This document shows positions 1-8,479 of a DNA stretch of 34,684 nucleotides, piece after piece (the first letter of the stretch is position 1; every line of letters starts with the position of its first letter). Origin of the DNA: Anaerolineae bacterium (GTDB lineage Bacteria > Chloroflexota > Anaerolineae > B4-G1 > SLSP01). The notes under the pieces were generated by a model. That model was not told the DNA's origin, ran no database searches, and saw only the letters and a list, made by a program, of their open reading frames with translations. The stretch spans positions 1-34,684 of the forward strand of contig JALOOJ010000016.1 in the NCBI GenBank assembly GCA_025454475.1, written 5' to 3'. A program made the position numbers and the translations under genes.

Positions 1-48
1 CCCTCGCTCAAGGGGATCCGGATCGCGGAGCTTGAGTGGGGCGATTGA
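1..48 (+). CDS. 3' end of an unidentified gene (partial)
   Basis: An open frame enters from the left edge and stops at TGA 46-48. Only 15 codons are visible, ending in residues IRIAELEWGD. This is too short to identify. A parA gene would be a natural guess next to parB, but the tail has no recognisable ParA feature and lies about 400 bases from parB. Two other frames are also open for a short distance, so the reading frame itself is uncertain. Confidence 0.25.
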   Translation, partial: PSLKGIRIAELEWGD

Positions 49-359
49 CCTGCAATCATAGGGATATCGTTTGCGAATCGTGAAGCGGCGAACGCCTGCA
101 CGGAATCAGGTCCCGCTGCCCCTTCCATACGTGCCAATGGGCATTCCGGGCAACCGATGCGTCAGGAGCTCGCTCAGAACGACGAGGGAGGGGACGACAG
201 TGCACTGCTGCGTTGAGAACCTTGTCGCGGTACCTACATCTATACCCATGATATTCAGAATTCGGGTTCTGTGACACCGAGTTTCGGCGACCGGCCCATC
301 TTCCGCCTGAGGTTCAGGTGGGCTAGAAGTGCTGATCATCCTGTGGGATCGACGACACC
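49..359. other. Intergenic stretch before parB
   Basis: About 310 bases hold no convincing gene. Short open frames on both strands lack ribosome binding sites and protein-like composition. A possible hairpin lies at 294-323 (GCCCA with TGGGC, plus an inner CCTG with CAGG). It has no T-run, so it is at best a weak terminator for the upstream gene. No tRNA cloverleaf and no parS-like palindrome were seen. Confidence 0.5.
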
Positions 360-388
360 TTGGGTTCGTAGGCCCTCTCTGCTATAAT
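360..388 (+). promoter_or_regulatory. Promoter for parB
   Basis: TTGGGT (360-365), a 17-base spacer, then a perfect TATAAT (383-388) preceded by TGC, which makes an extended -10. It predicts a 5' untranslated region of about 65 bases before the parB ATG. Confidence 0.7.
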
Positions 389-460
389 GTGTGCATAGGC
401 CTCCCGAGGTGCTTTCGGGTGTGGATGTGGGCAGGCCAGCGAGACTGAGGAAGGGTTGAT

Positions 461-1312
461 ATGGCGAGACGGGGACTGGGACGCGGTCTGGATATTCTGA
501 TTCCGGGCGGGGATGCGGCGGAGGGGCTCATAGTGGTTCCCATCGATGCGATCACGCCGAATCCGCGCCAGCCTCGGACCAAGGTCTTGGAGTCGAGTCT
601 CACTGAGCTTGCTGCGTCAATCCGCGAGCACGGCGTGATCCAGCCACTGGTAGTCACGCGTGCCGCTGATGGGGGCTACCAGCTTATCGCGGGTGAACGC
701 CGCTGGCGCGCCTCCCGGCTTGCCGGTCTGGAGGACGTGCCTGTCATTGTCAAGGAAGCCGCCCCGCAGGACATGCTGGCTCTGGCCCTGGTCGAGAACA
801 TCCAGCGCGCGGATCTCAATCCTCTGGAGGAGGCGCTGGCGTTCCAGCATCTCGTCGAGGACTTCGGCTTGTCACAGGGGGAAGTGGCGCAGCGGGTGGG
901 CAAGAGTCGCTCAGCCGTCACCAACTTGATGCGGTTGCTTTCGGCGTCATCCGAGGTGCAGCAGGCGCTGTTGGATGGTGAGATCACAGAGGGGCACGGG
1001 CGCGCGCTCTTGGGGCTCGCGACCGCTGAGGCGCAGACTGCTGCGCTTGGGCGCGTGCTTCAGAAGCAGCTCAGCGTGCGCGAGACCGAGGCGCTGGTCC
1101 GTCGACTACGCGCCTTCCAGGAATCGGGGTCGCCATCAACGCGCGAGCCAGAGGACCCCCAAATCCGTGCGCTGGAAGAGCGTTTCTGCGAGGCATTGGG
1201 GACACGCGTCCGGCTGAGACACAACAAGCAGCAAGGGCGCGTGGTGATCTACTACTACTCCGATGAGGAGTTTCAGGCGCTTTACAGGCGGATAACGGGC
1301 GAGGAGCTCTAG
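461..1312 (+). CDS. parB: ParB/Spo0J chromosome-partitioning protein
   Basis: A 283-residue ParB, the centromere-binding CTPase that loads on parS sites and works with ParA and SMC in chromosome segregation. The N-terminus has the typical RGLGRGLD motif (residues 5-11). The nucleotide-binding box GERRWRA lies at 78-84, and ENIQRADLNPLEEA at 112-125. A KorB-type helix-turn-helix follows at about 136-160 (LSQGEVAQRVGKSRSAVTNL), then the C-terminal dimerisation domain. Length is normal for the family. The ATG at 461 follows a purine-rich GAGGAAGGG. It has its own extended -10 promoter. No parA is visible in the window; it may lie to the left. The gene converges on the regulator at 1352-1990 with only about 40 bases between the stops. 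Confidence 0.95.
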   Translation: MARRGLGRGLDILIPGGDAAEGLIVVPIDAITPNPRQPRTKVLESSLTELAASIREHGVIQPLVVTRAADGGYQLIAGERRWRASRLAGLEDVPVIVKEAAPQDMLALALVENIQRADLNPLEEALAFQHLVEDFGLSQGEVAQRVGKSRSAVTNLMRLLSASSEVQQALLDGEITEGHGRALLGLATAEAQTAALGRVLQKQLSVRETEALVRRLRAFQESGSPSTREPEDPQIRALEERFCEALGTRVRLRHNKQQGRVVIYYYSDEEFQALYRRITGEEL

Positions 1313-1351
1313 TCGGCTCCACGTCTCGAAGCTCCGCACCCCGGCACGCCG

Positions 1352-1990
1352 CTACTGGTGGAGCTCCGGCCAACTAAGCGCATACACGCATAGCCCGCCT
1401 CTGTTGGCTGCGTTGGTCAGGCGCTTCACTTCCGATTTTGGGCCGGCAAGCAGTTGTACCATGTAGCGATCGATCTGACATACGTCCTTGTGCGCCTGGC
1501 TGACGTGGTAGTAGGGGCAACTGCTTACGTGGATAAGGTACTGCCCTTTCTCCTCCTTGCTCTCCTCCCAGCGCGACACATAGCCTTGCTGATTGAGGAA
1601 AGTCACCACGCTGTCGACGCGGACCGCCGGGTCATCGGGCAGCGTCCCGGCACGCTCGGCGATGCGATTTGCAGCTCGCTCAAGTAGGTAGTCACGCTCC
1701 GCCGGGGCCATGCACTCCTCGATCGTCCCCAGAAGTGCCGATGCCAGGCCGCTGTAATTGTTGGGAAACAGATCGGCTGCCGTAGACGTCAGTCGATAGA
1801 CGAACCGGGGCCTGCCGGGCCGGCTGGAGCGGACGATCTCCGGATCGGAGATGTACCCCTCAGAACGCAAGATCTCGAGATGGTGGCGAACAGTGACGCT
1901 GGTCAACCCCAACTCGTTGCTAAGGTCCTGGACGGTAACTTCGCCAAGACGCTTCATGATCTCCAGGATCTGCTGTCTTGTATCCTGCAT
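1352..1990 (-). CDS. SufR-like winged-helix transcriptional regulator
   Basis: A 212-residue regulator. An N-terminal winged helix (about residues 4-70, with LTSVTVRHHLEILRSEG as recognition region) is followed by a C-terminal sensor domain. That domain keeps Cys158 (SSCPYYHVSQAHKDVC), Cys171 and Cys201 (GGLCVY). This cysteine pattern resembles the SufR family, whose members bind an iron-sulfur cluster and repress suf genes. I infer a cluster or redox sensor, not shown. The ATG at 1990 is chosen because TTGGAGAAAG lies just upstream; a TTG at 2005 would add five residues but lies within that ribosome-binding region. A strong promoter and a perfect palindrome at the predicted transcription start suggest autoregulation. 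No suf operon is in the window, so its targets are unknown. Confidence 0.8.
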   Translation of the reverse strand: MQDTRQQILEIMKRLGEVTVQDLSNELGLTSVTVRHHLEILRSEGYISDPEIVRSSRPGRPRFVYRLTSTAADLFPNNYSGLASALLGTIEECMAPAERDYLLERAANRIAERAGTLPDDPAVRVDSVVTFLNQQGYVSRWEESKEEKGQYLIHVSSCPYYHVSQAHKDVCQIDRYMVQLLAGPKSEVKRLTNAANRGGLCVYALSWPELHQ

Positions 1991-2051
1991 TTTCGCTTTC
2001 TCCAAGAATCCGACAGTTGCCGTGGTCGTGTGTCAACCTGTCAATAAACAA

Positions 2052-2064
2052 GGTTTACTAAACC
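2052..2064. promoter_or_regulatory. Palindromic operator (GGTTTA-C-TAAACC)
   Basis: A perfect 13-base palindrome sits at the predicted transcription start of the SufR-like regulator, 7 bases downstream of its -10. A repressor bound here would block the promoter, so autoregulation is likely (inference). Nearby on the minus strand is a direct repeat TTGACAGGTTGACA. Confidence 0.6.
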
Positions 2065-2071
2065 CTATTGC

Positions 2072-2100
2072 ATTTTAACACTACGTGCGCGTTTTGTCAA
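2072..2100 (-). promoter_or_regulatory. Promoter for the SufR-like regulator
   Basis: On the minus strand, a perfect TTGACA (complement of 2095-2100), a 17-base spacer, then TAAAAT (complement of 2072-2077). This is one of the best promoters in the window and lies about 80 bases upstream of the regulator ATG. Confidence 0.8.
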
Positions 2101-2198
2101 ACGCGCATATGGTTATTGGACGAAGCTCCTGGGTATCTCAGTTGTTCGGCAGAGGGTGGGTGGACGGGGTCGCAGTGGCTGGTGTTTAGGGGAGGGTG

Positions 2199-2207
2199 TG
2201 CTATAAT
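2199..2207 (+). promoter_or_regulatory. Extended -10 promoter for tig
   Basis: TGC followed by a perfect TATAAT (2202-2207). No good -35 is visible, as expected for an extended -10 promoter. The predicted start near 2214 leaves about 23 bases before the GTG at 2237. Confidence 0.65.
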
Positions 2208-2236
2208 CAGCGCGATCTGTGATCGGAGGTAGGTAC

Positions 2237-3640
2237 GTGTTTGAGGTGACGAAAGAACTTCTTGATTCCCACGAAGCGCTCCTCGAGATCGTCTTTGAGG
2301 AGTCCACGGTCGACGAAGCCAAGCGTCGCGCTGCTCTGAAGATCTCTCGCGAGGTCAACATCCCCGGATTCCGCAAGGGCAAAGCTCCCTATGCCAAGGT
2401 TCTGCAGTACGTTGGCGAGCCGACCGTGATCCAGGAAGCTGCTGAGCTGTTGATGGACGAGGCTTACCCCCAGATTCTCGAGAAGGGTGAGGTCTCTCCT
2501 TATGGCCCTGGGGAATACGTGAGTATGCAGCCTTCGCCCCTCACGCTGAAGATCCGCGTGCCCCTGCAGCCCACGGTTGAGCTGGGAGACTATCATAGCC
2601 TCAGAGAGCCCTGGGTTGATCCGTCGGTTTCTGGCGAAGAGGTCACGCAGACCCTTGAACAGATGCGCGAGGAACATGCGATCTTGGAGCACGTGGACCG
2701 CCCGGCGGCCATGGGCGACGAGGTTGTGGTGGATGTGAAAGCGGTCGCCAACGGCGATGTGATCGTAGAAGAAAACGAGATAGAGATTGTACTCTCGGAG
2801 AGCCGCCCGTTCCTGTCGCATGAATTCGTGGCGGCGCTGGTTGGGATGAGCGTTGACGAGACCAAGCAAGTTACCCTCGTTTTGCCGGAGACGGTCGAAG
2901 AGCCGTCGCTGCGCGGCGTGGAGGCCGATTTCACACTGACGGTCAAGCACGTTCACGAGCGCGCTCTGCCGAACGTCGATGACGCCCTGGCGAGCACGGT
3001 GGGGTCGTTCGAGACCGTTGCGGAGCTTGAGCAAGACATCCGCCAGCGCATCATCAGGCGAAAGCAGGATCAGACCTTGGCTGAGTATCGCGCGAAGTTG
3101 TCCGCGCAGCTTGTGGAGCAGGCGACGGTGGCCTATCCACCCTTGCTGCTGAAAGAGACGCTGGACGATATTGTTGACGAGGCCTCCAAGAGCATTGAGA
3201 GCCAGCGCAAGATGTCCCTGGAGGACGGCTTGCGGCTCGATGGTCTGACCCTGGAGCAGTTTCGAGAGCAGATGAGACCACAGGCCGAGGCCAGGATCAG
3301 ACGCAGTCTGGCCCTGAGCAAGTTGGCTGAGCTCGAGAATGTGACGGTCAGCGATGAGGAAGTTGTCCAGGAGTACACAGGGCTCATGGGCCGGCTTGGC
3401 GTAGTTGAGGAGCTGTCTAGCCGCAAAATCGAGGTGGATTCCCCGCTCGGTCGGAACCTGCGCTCCAGCGCGCTCGGCCGGAAGGTATTGGATCGCCTGG
3501 CCAGCATTGGGCGCGGAGAGGGCCAGGTCCCCGGGTACGGGGCCGAGGTCCCCAAAGCAAATGGGGTAGATGTAGCTGAGCACGAGGTGGATGCGTCTGC
3601 GGGCGAGGTAGAGACACCGAAGAGCGAGGCGGACGCCTAG
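2237..3640 (+). CDS. tig: Trigger factor
   Basis: Ribosome-associated chaperone and peptidyl-prolyl isomerase that meets nascent chains at the exit tunnel. The protein has 467 residues. The ribosome-docking signature GFRKGKAP is at 44-51. A FKBP-like domain starts near residue 155 (MGDEVVVDVKA), followed by the helical C-terminal chaperone domain. The tail is acidic and low in complexity, making it slightly longer than the E. coli protein (432 residues). GTG 2237 is chosen as start because GGAGGT sits just upstream and the protein then begins MFEVTKELLD. GTG 2219 is also in frame but lies almost on the predicted transcript start and would include the ribosome binding site. It is followed by clpP, a common gene order. 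Confidence 0.95.
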   Translation: MFEVTKELLDSHEALLEIVFEESTVDEAKRRAALKISREVNIPGFRKGKAPYAKVLQYVGEPTVIQEAAELLMDEAYPQILEKGEVSPYGPGEYVSMQPSPLTLKIRVPLQPTVELGDYHSLREPWVDPSVSGEEVTQTLEQMREEHAILEHVDRPAAMGDEVVVDVKAVANGDVIVEENEIEIVLSESRPFLSHEFVAALVGMSVDETKQVTLVLPETVEEPSLRGVEADFTLTVKHVHERALPNVDDALASTVGSFETVAELEQDIRQRIIRRKQDQTLAEYRAKLSAQLVEQATVAYPPLLLKETLDDIVDEASKSIESQRKMSLEDGLRLDGLTLEQFREQMRPQAEARIRRSLALSKLAELENVTVSDEEVVQEYTGLMGRLGVVEELSSRKIEVDSPLGRNLRSSALGRKVLDRLASIGRGEGQVPGYGAEVPKANGVDVAEHEVDASAGEVETPKSEADA

Positions 3641-3659
3641 GGCACCAACGTGTTTTCGT

Positions 3660-3703
3660 CGATGAGCGAATCTGCGTTCTTCTCGTACCAGGTTCGCTCA
3701 TCG
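3660..3703 (+). repeat. Inverted repeat between tig and clpP
   Basis: CGATGAGCGAA (3660-3670) pairs perfectly with TTCGCTCATCG (3693-3703) across a 22-base loop. There is no T-run after it, so it is more likely an mRNA processing or stability hairpin, or an attenuator, than a full terminator. Confidence 0.55.
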
Positions 3704-3742
3704 CTTTGCAGTGGATGGCGGTCAGAGACTGAGGAGGCAGCC

Positions 3743-4327
3743 ATGACAATCCCATACGTCATCGAAACTACAGGGCGTGGGGATCGGATGTATGATATCT
3801 ACTCCCTTCTGTTGCGGGAGCGCATCATTTTCCTGGGAACGCCGATTAACAGCCAGGTGGCTAACGTGATCGTCGCCCAACTTCTGTTCCTCGATCGCGA
3901 GGACTCGGAGCGCGACATTTCACTCTATATCAATTCCCCTGGTGGTGAGATTCCTGCAGGGCTGGCGATCTACGACACGATGCAGCTCATCCAGGCACCC
4001 GTCTCAACGATCGCGGTGGGTATGACAGCAAGTATGGGGACAGTTCTGTTGACGGCCGGGACAAAGGGACGGCGCTATGCCCTGCCTCATGCGACAATCC
4101 ACGTACACCAGCCACTTGGGGGCGTACAGGGGCAGGCTGCCGATATCGAGATCGCGGCCCGAGAGATCCTCAAAAAACGCGATCTGCTCAACGAGATCCT
4201 GATGCGGCACACCGGAATGGACGAAACCCAGATCGGCAGCATCACCGATCGCGACTTCTATATGACCGCGGCTGAAGCTATAGAGTATGGCATCGTGGAC
4301 AAGATCCTTGAGCCTTCGGAAAGATAG
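3743..4327 (+). CDS. clpP: ATP-dependent Clp protease proteolytic subunit
   Basis: A 194-residue serine protease that forms the double-heptamer chamber of the Clp protease and degrades substrates fed by ClpX, ClpA or ClpC. The catalytic triad is Ser97 (GMTASMG), His122 (IHVHQP) and Asp171 (TDRDFYM). It also carries the INSPGG motif at 64-69. ATG 3743 is chosen because GAGGAGG precedes it and the protein then begins [10 protein letters not shown], as is usual. Longer upstream frames are not needed. It lies about 100 bases after tig behind an inverted repeat and ends in a strong terminator. The usual partner clpX is not downstream; an acyl-CoA synthetase follows instead. Confidence 0.96.
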   Translation: MTIPYVIETTGRGDRMYDIYSLLLRERIIFLGTPINSQVANVIVAQLLFLDREDSERDISLYINSPGGEIPAGLAIYDTMQLIQAPVSTIAVGMTASMGTVLLTAGTKGRRYALPHATIHVHQPLGGVQGQAADIEIAAREILKKRDLLNEILMRHTGMDETQIGSITDRDFYMTAAEAIEYGIVDKILEPSER

Positions 4328-4333
4328 GAATAT

Positions 4334-4368
4334 GAATCGGGGGAGACAATGTCTCCCCCCGATTCTTG
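4334..4368 (+). terminator. Terminator after clpP
   Basis: GAATCGGGGGAGAC (4334-4347) pairs with GTCTCCCCC-C-GATTC (4351-4365), with one bulged C and a 3-base loop (AAT). A short T-rich TTGT follows. It closes the tig-clpP unit. Confidence 0.8.
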
Positions 4369-4478
4369 TATGGATAGCGAGGACCGGCGGGAAGACTTTC
4401 CTCTGCAAGCAGTCTCCGTCTACACACATGATCGTACAGATCGCCAAATCTACCCTATAGCGTGAGGAGGTTACGAAC

Positions 4479-6596
4479 GTGGATCTAGAAGTCTTGAATG
4501 GCCTTTTGCGCCCGAAATCCATCGCTGTTATTGGGGCCTCGGATACTCCTGGCAAGATCGGGTATACGGTAGTCCGCAGCTTGCTCGAGAGCAAGTATGA
4601 GGGTGCGATCTATCCGATCAACCCGAAGGCGGGTGAGATTCAGGGACTCAAAGCCTACACATCCGTGCTGGAAGTCCCCGGCGAAATCGACGCCGCCGCG
4701 GTTGTCGTGCCGGCCAAGCTCGTGCCGCAGGTCGCCACCGAGTGCGGCCAGAAGGGCGTCAAGGGCCTGATTATCATTGCGTCCGGGTTCAGCGAGGTTG
4801 GCCTTGCGGATTTGGAAGAGCAGGTGGTCGCGATCTCACACTCGTATGGTATGCGCGTGCTGGGCCCCAACATTGTGGGCATTCTGTCCAACTCCGATAA
4901 GTGCAACGCCTCCTTTGCGCCTTTCCTACCACTGCCAGGCAGCGCGGCCCTGGTTTCACAGAGTGGTGCGCTGCTAATTGCGATGGACGCCTCGACATAT
5001 ATCCGCCGCGTCGGCTTCGACAAGATGATCTCCATCGGGAATATGTCCGATGTGGATTTCGCCGACCTCATTGAATGGCTGGACCAGGATGCGGCCACCG
5101 AGTGTATCTCGCTATATATTGAGGGCATCCGGGACGGACGTCGCTTTATGCAGAACGCGCAGAAGGCCAGCAAGCCTATCGTAGCGTTGAAGGCGGGTGT
5201 CTCCACCCACGGCGCTGCCGCTGCTGCGTCGCATACCGGGTCACTGGCCGGCGCGCACAAGGTCTATGATGCGGCCTTTGGCCAGGCAGGCTTGGTGATG
5301 GCATCCGATCTGAACAACCTCTTCGATCGCACATTGGCCCTGTCGTTGCAGCCGCCTATGATGGGCGACAACCTGCTCATTCTCACGAACGGTGGCGGCG
5401 TGGGCGTGCTGGCGACGGATTCCGCGGAGCGGTATGGGTTGCCACTGCGATTTGCTCCGGCGGAAGTGCAGGTGGAGTTGAAGAAGCACATGCCCGATTT
5501 CGGGTCAGCCAAGAACCCTGTGGACCTGACGGGTATGGCCGGGCGCGAGTGGTACCAGGATTCCGCCCAGTATGCCTATGCCCATAGCTGGGTTGATGGG
5601 TTGGTCATTCTGTACTGCGAGACGGCTATGACCGACCCGCAGGACATCGCTGAGGGCATCAAGGCCGCAGTCGACGCGTCAGGCGTCACCGGGAAGCCGA
5701 TTGTGGTCTCTTTTGTTGGCGGCGAGCGCTCCGAGGCTGCCATGCGATGGCTCGTCGAGAATGGCATCCCGGCGTACAGCGAGCCCGACACTGCGGTGAA
5801 CGTGATGGCGGCGCTGCGTGAGTACGCTCGAAACAAGGCGAAGGCTGCCAACGGATTTGTGCGGCTCACAGACGTGGACGAGGCGAAGGCCCGTGCGATC
5901 ATCGCTCAGGTTCGTGCTGAGGGGGATCGTAACGTCACCGAGATCGAGTCCAAGATGATTTTCGAGGCATACGGCCTGCCGGTGGTCCTATCAAGACAGG
6001 CTACGACCGAAGATGAAGCAGCAACGCTTGCTAACGCTATGGGCTACCCCATCGTGATGAAGGTCCTGTCCCCAGACATTTTGCACAAGTCGGATGCCGG
6101 CGGAGTGAAGGTGGGCCTCGAGACCGAGGAAGAGATCCGAACAGCATTCCGCGCAATCATGGAAGGTGCCAAGGCGTACGATGCGAATGCTCGGATCCAC
6201 GGCGTGGTCGTGCAGAAGATGGCCCCTTGGGGAACCGAGGTGATTCTGGGGTCGGTGAACGATGCAACGTTTGGGCCGACGCTGATGTTTGGGCTGGGGG
6301 GTATCTTCGTGGAGGTGCTCAAGGATGTGACCTTCCGTGTGGCACCGGTCGGGGCAGAGGAAACCTTGACGATGTTATCCGATATCAACGGCGCGCCGAT
6401 TCTTAAGGGTGTGCGCGGCGAAGGTCCCCGCGATCGTAGGGCTCTTGCGGATGTGCTGAGCCGCTATTCGCAGATGATCTGCGATCTGGCTGACGAGATC
6501 CAGGAATCTGATGCCAACCCGATGATTGTCTACGAGGAAGGCGCCGGGGCGAGCATCGTTGACGCCCGCATCATCCTCAAGGCCAAGAAGAGCTAG
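4479..6596 (+). CDS. Acetate/acyl-CoA synthetase, ADP-forming, fused alpha-beta
   Basis: A 705-residue NDP-forming acyl-CoA synthetase. It converts acyl-CoA, ADP and phosphate to acid, CoA and ATP (reversible), giving substrate-level phosphorylation. Domain order: CoA-binding Rossmann domain (KSIAVIGASDTPGKIG, residues 13-28), succinyl-CoA-ligase-like domains with GPNIVG and SQSGAL, the phospho-histidine motif ASHTGSLAG (His252), then a C-terminal ATP-grasp beta part from about 485 (PIVMKVLSPDILHKSDAGG; FGLGGIFVEVLKDV). All expected parts are present, so it should be active. GTG 4479 follows GAGGAGG. Monocistronic: a terminator lies on either side. Substrate range (acetyl-, isobutyryl-, phenylacetyl-CoA) cannot be read from sequence. 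It would pair functionally with the 2-oxoacid:ferredoxin oxidoreductase at 27660-30363. Confidence 0.92.
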   Translation: MDLEVLNGLLRPKSIAVIGASDTPGKIGYTVVRSLLESKYEGAIYPINPKAGEIQGLKAYTSVLEVPGEIDAAAVVVPAKLVPQVATECGQKGVKGLIIIASGFSEVGLADLEEQVVAISHSYGMRVLGPNIVGILSNSDKCNASFAPFLPLPGSAALVSQSGALLIAMDASTYIRRVGFDKMISIGNMSDVDFADLIEWLDQDAATECISLYIEGIRDGRRFMQNAQKASKPIVALKAGVSTHGAAAAASHTGSLAGAHKVYDAAFGQAGLVMASDLNNLFDRTLALSLQPPMMGDNLLILTNGGGVGVLATDSAERYGLPLRFAPAEVQVELKKHMPDFGSAKNPVDLTGMAGREWYQDSAQYAYAHSWVDGLVILYCETAMTDPQDIAEGIKAAVDASGVTGKPIVVSFVGGERSEAAMRWLVENGIPAYSEPDTAVNVMAALREYARNKAKAANGFVRLTDVDEAKARAIIAQVRAEGDRNVTEIESKMIFEAYGLPVVLSRQATTEDEAATLANAMGYPIVMKVLSPDILHKSDAGGVKVGLETEEEIRTAFRAIMEGAKAYDANARIHGVVVQKMAPWGTEVILGSVNDATFGPTLMFGLGGIFVEVLKDVTFRVAPVGAEETLTMLSDINGAPILKGVRGEGPRDRRALADVLSRYSQMICDLADEIQESDANPMIVYEEGAGASIVDARIILKAKKS

Positions 6597-6623
6597 GTCG
6601 TACGCGCCCCGAGTGTAGAGGCG

Positions 6624-6658
6624 ATGGCCGCCCGCGTTTTTGCGCGGGCGGCCATTTC
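6624..6658 (+). terminator. Terminator after the acyl-CoA synthetase
   Basis: A perfect 13-bp stem, ATGGCCGCCCGCG (6624-6636) with CGCGGGCGGCCAT (6643-6655), closes a 6-base loop TTTTTG. A short T stretch follows. Confidence 0.85.
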
Positions 6659-6674
6659 GTTCCAGACCGACGGC

Positions 6675-6702
6675 TTGCCGTGGGTCACACTAAGCCTATA
6701 CT
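6675..6702 (+). promoter_or_regulatory. Promoter for the ECF transporter genes
   Basis: TTGCCG (6675-6680), 16-base spacer, TATACT (6697-6702), about 30 bases before the start of the ATPase gene. No riboswitch is recognisable between the promoter and the gene. Confidence 0.5.
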
Positions 6703-6737
6703 GACCGAAGCAACAGGACCTGTCGAGGGAGGTGTCA

Positions 6738-8360
6738 GTGGGACCCTGTGACAACGCATTGCCCTTGTGCGTGCGCGAGTTGACCTTCCGTTATCGCATT
6801 CGCGAACAGCCCGCGCTTCGGAACCTCTCCCTTGACCTGCACCAGGGTGAGCTGATGCTGGTCGCAGGCACGAGCGGCTGCGGCAAGACGACGCTGATGC
6901 GGTGCATCAATGGCCTCATTCCCCGAAGTTATCGCGGCGAGCAGTCCGGCAGCATCCGGATATTCGGCGAAGACGTTCGCGGGATGAGCATGGCATGGCT
7001 CTCGCAGAAGGTCGGGACGCTGCTCCAGGATCCCGAGCGTCAGATCGTGGGCAGTTATGTCCTGAACGAGGTGGCGTTTGGCCTCGAGAACCTGGCAGTC
7101 CCGCGCCACGAGATTCTGGCGCGTGTTGACGAAACGCTCGATTTCCTGGGCATCCTGAAGCTGCGCGACCGTGAGACTTTCAGCCTCTCCGGAGGGGAGA
7201 AGCAGAAGGTAGCGCTGGCCGGAGCGCTGGCCATGCGACCGCAGATCCTGCTGCTTGATGAGCCGCTGGCAAGCCTGGATAGCGCCTCGGCCCAGGATGC
7301 GCTCGCTCTCTTTCGTCGGCTTGCGGATAGCGGCGTCGCGATCATGCTGGTCGAGCATCGGGTCGAGGATGTGTTGCGCATCGGTCCCGACACTGTACTC
7401 TACCTGCGCGACGGGGAGCCGGCTTACTTCGGCGATGCCGAGGGAATGATGCAGGCGCTGGACTACCACGAGGTGAAGCTGCCCGCGCCTGTGGTCTTCG
7501 AGCGGGCGAAGGCTCAGCCCGCGCCGCGCTTCGAGGCAGCCGTGAAGCCAGATGGCCAGGAGACGTTGGTCTCGTTTGATCATGTGATCTTCAGGTACGA
7601 CCCGGCGCTTCCCGATGTGCTTCGCGACGTCAACTTCACAATACGCAAGGGCGATGTCGTGGCGATGTTAGGGGCCAACGGTGCGGGCAAGACGACGCTG
7701 GTCAAGCACGCTCTGGGCCTGCTCAAGCCGACTGAGGGCCGAGTCCTGTTGGAGGGCCGCGATACGCGCGAGCTCTCCGTGGCGCAGGCGGCCCGCACCG
7801 TGGGATACGTGTTTCAGAGCCCTTCGCAGATGCTCTTTGCTCCGACCGTCAGTGAGGAGCTGGCCTTTGGCCCTCGCAACCTTGGCCATGATAGAGAACA
7901 GGTACGGCGTGATGTTGTTTGGGCGTTGGACGTAGTCAACATGCGTGACTACGCGGATTCCCCGCCGCTGGCACTCTCGTTCGGCCAGCAGAAGCGGATC
8001 AGTATCGCCGCTGTGCTGGCCATGCGCTCGCGCATCCTGATGATGGATGAACCGACGGCAGGTCAGGACTACTGGAATTACACTGCCTTCATGGACGCGA
8101 TCTTGCAGATGCCCGGATTCGATGCCGTGATTTTCATCACCCACGATCTGGACTTGGCCATCAGCTATGCCAATCGGATCGTGCTGGTGAGCGATGGACA
8201 GATCGCCGCCGATGGATCCCCTGCGGAGGTCTTCGTGGACGAGACCCTGCTCTTGCGTTGCCGGGTCGTGCCGACGTCGCTACTCAAGCTGAACACCGAG
8301 AAGCTTCCGGTGACGGGGACCTTCATGCGCGCTGAGCTGTTGGCCCACGCCGTCGCCTGA
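6738..8360 (+). CDS. ECF transporter ATPase, two ABC domains fused
   Basis: A 540-residue protein carrying both ATP-binding halves of an energy-coupling-factor vitamin or metal importer (EcfA and EcfA' in one chain). Domain 1 (about 8-240): Walker A GTSGCGKT at 44-51, signature LSGGEKQ near 150, Walker B ILLLDEP near 170-176. Domain 2 (about 275-510): Walker A GANGAGKT at 312-319, signature LSFGQQK at 413-419, Walker B ILMMDEP near 433-439. The second signature has Phe where LSGGQ has Gly. GTG 6738 is chosen because GGGAGG lies 5 bases upstream; GTG 6732 overlaps that site. It is followed by S and T components, so the locus encodes a complete transporter. Confidence 0.9.
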   Translation: MGPCDNALPLCVRELTFRYRIREQPALRNLSLDLHQGELMLVAGTSGCGKTTLMRCINGLIPRSYRGEQSGSIRIFGEDVRGMSMAWLSQKVGTLLQDPERQIVGSYVLNEVAFGLENLAVPRHEILARVDETLDFLGILKLRDRETFSLSGGEKQKVALAGALAMRPQILLLDEPLASLDSASAQDALALFRRLADSGVAIMLVEHRVEDVLRIGPDTVLYLRDGEPAYFGDAEGMMQALDYHEVKLPAPVVFERAKAQPAPRFEAAVKPDGQETLVSFDHVIFRYDPALPDVLRDVNFTIRKGDVVAMLGANGAGKTTLVKHALGLLKPTEGRVLLEGRDTRELSVAQAARTVGYVFQSPSQMLFAPTVSEELAFGPRNLGHDREQVRRDVVWALDVVNMRDYADSPPLALSFGQQKRISIAAVLAMRSRILMMDEPTAGQDYWNYTAFMDAILQMPGFDAVIFITHDLDLAISYANRIVLVSDGQIAADGSPAEVFVDETLLLRCRVVPTSLLKLNTEKLPVTGTFMRAELLAHAVA

Positions 8361-8479
8361 CGCCCACGGAATGAGCAGTGTGGAAGGAGGTGGACTTGGG
8401 GAGTGATATGCTGGCCATTTGCAGAGACGGTGGTCCAAACATACGTTCGTCCTGACTGCTATCAATCGGGAGGGTTCTT

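Noticed and set aside
49-359. tRNA or small RNA gene before parB
   Set aside because: No cloverleaf or conserved RNA motif was found; only short weak inverted repeats.
2207-3583. 458-codon open frame on the minus strand opposite tig
   Set aside because: It is a shadow of the tig gene caused by GC-rich codon use; tig has full family motifs, a promoter and a ribosome binding site, and the minus frame has no recognisable domain.
8361-8479. Possible riboswitch or leader peptide (ATG 8408, 15 codons) before the ECF S component
   Set aside because: No FMN, thiamine, cobalamin or preQ1 riboswitch signature could be recognised and the short ORF has nothing to support it.
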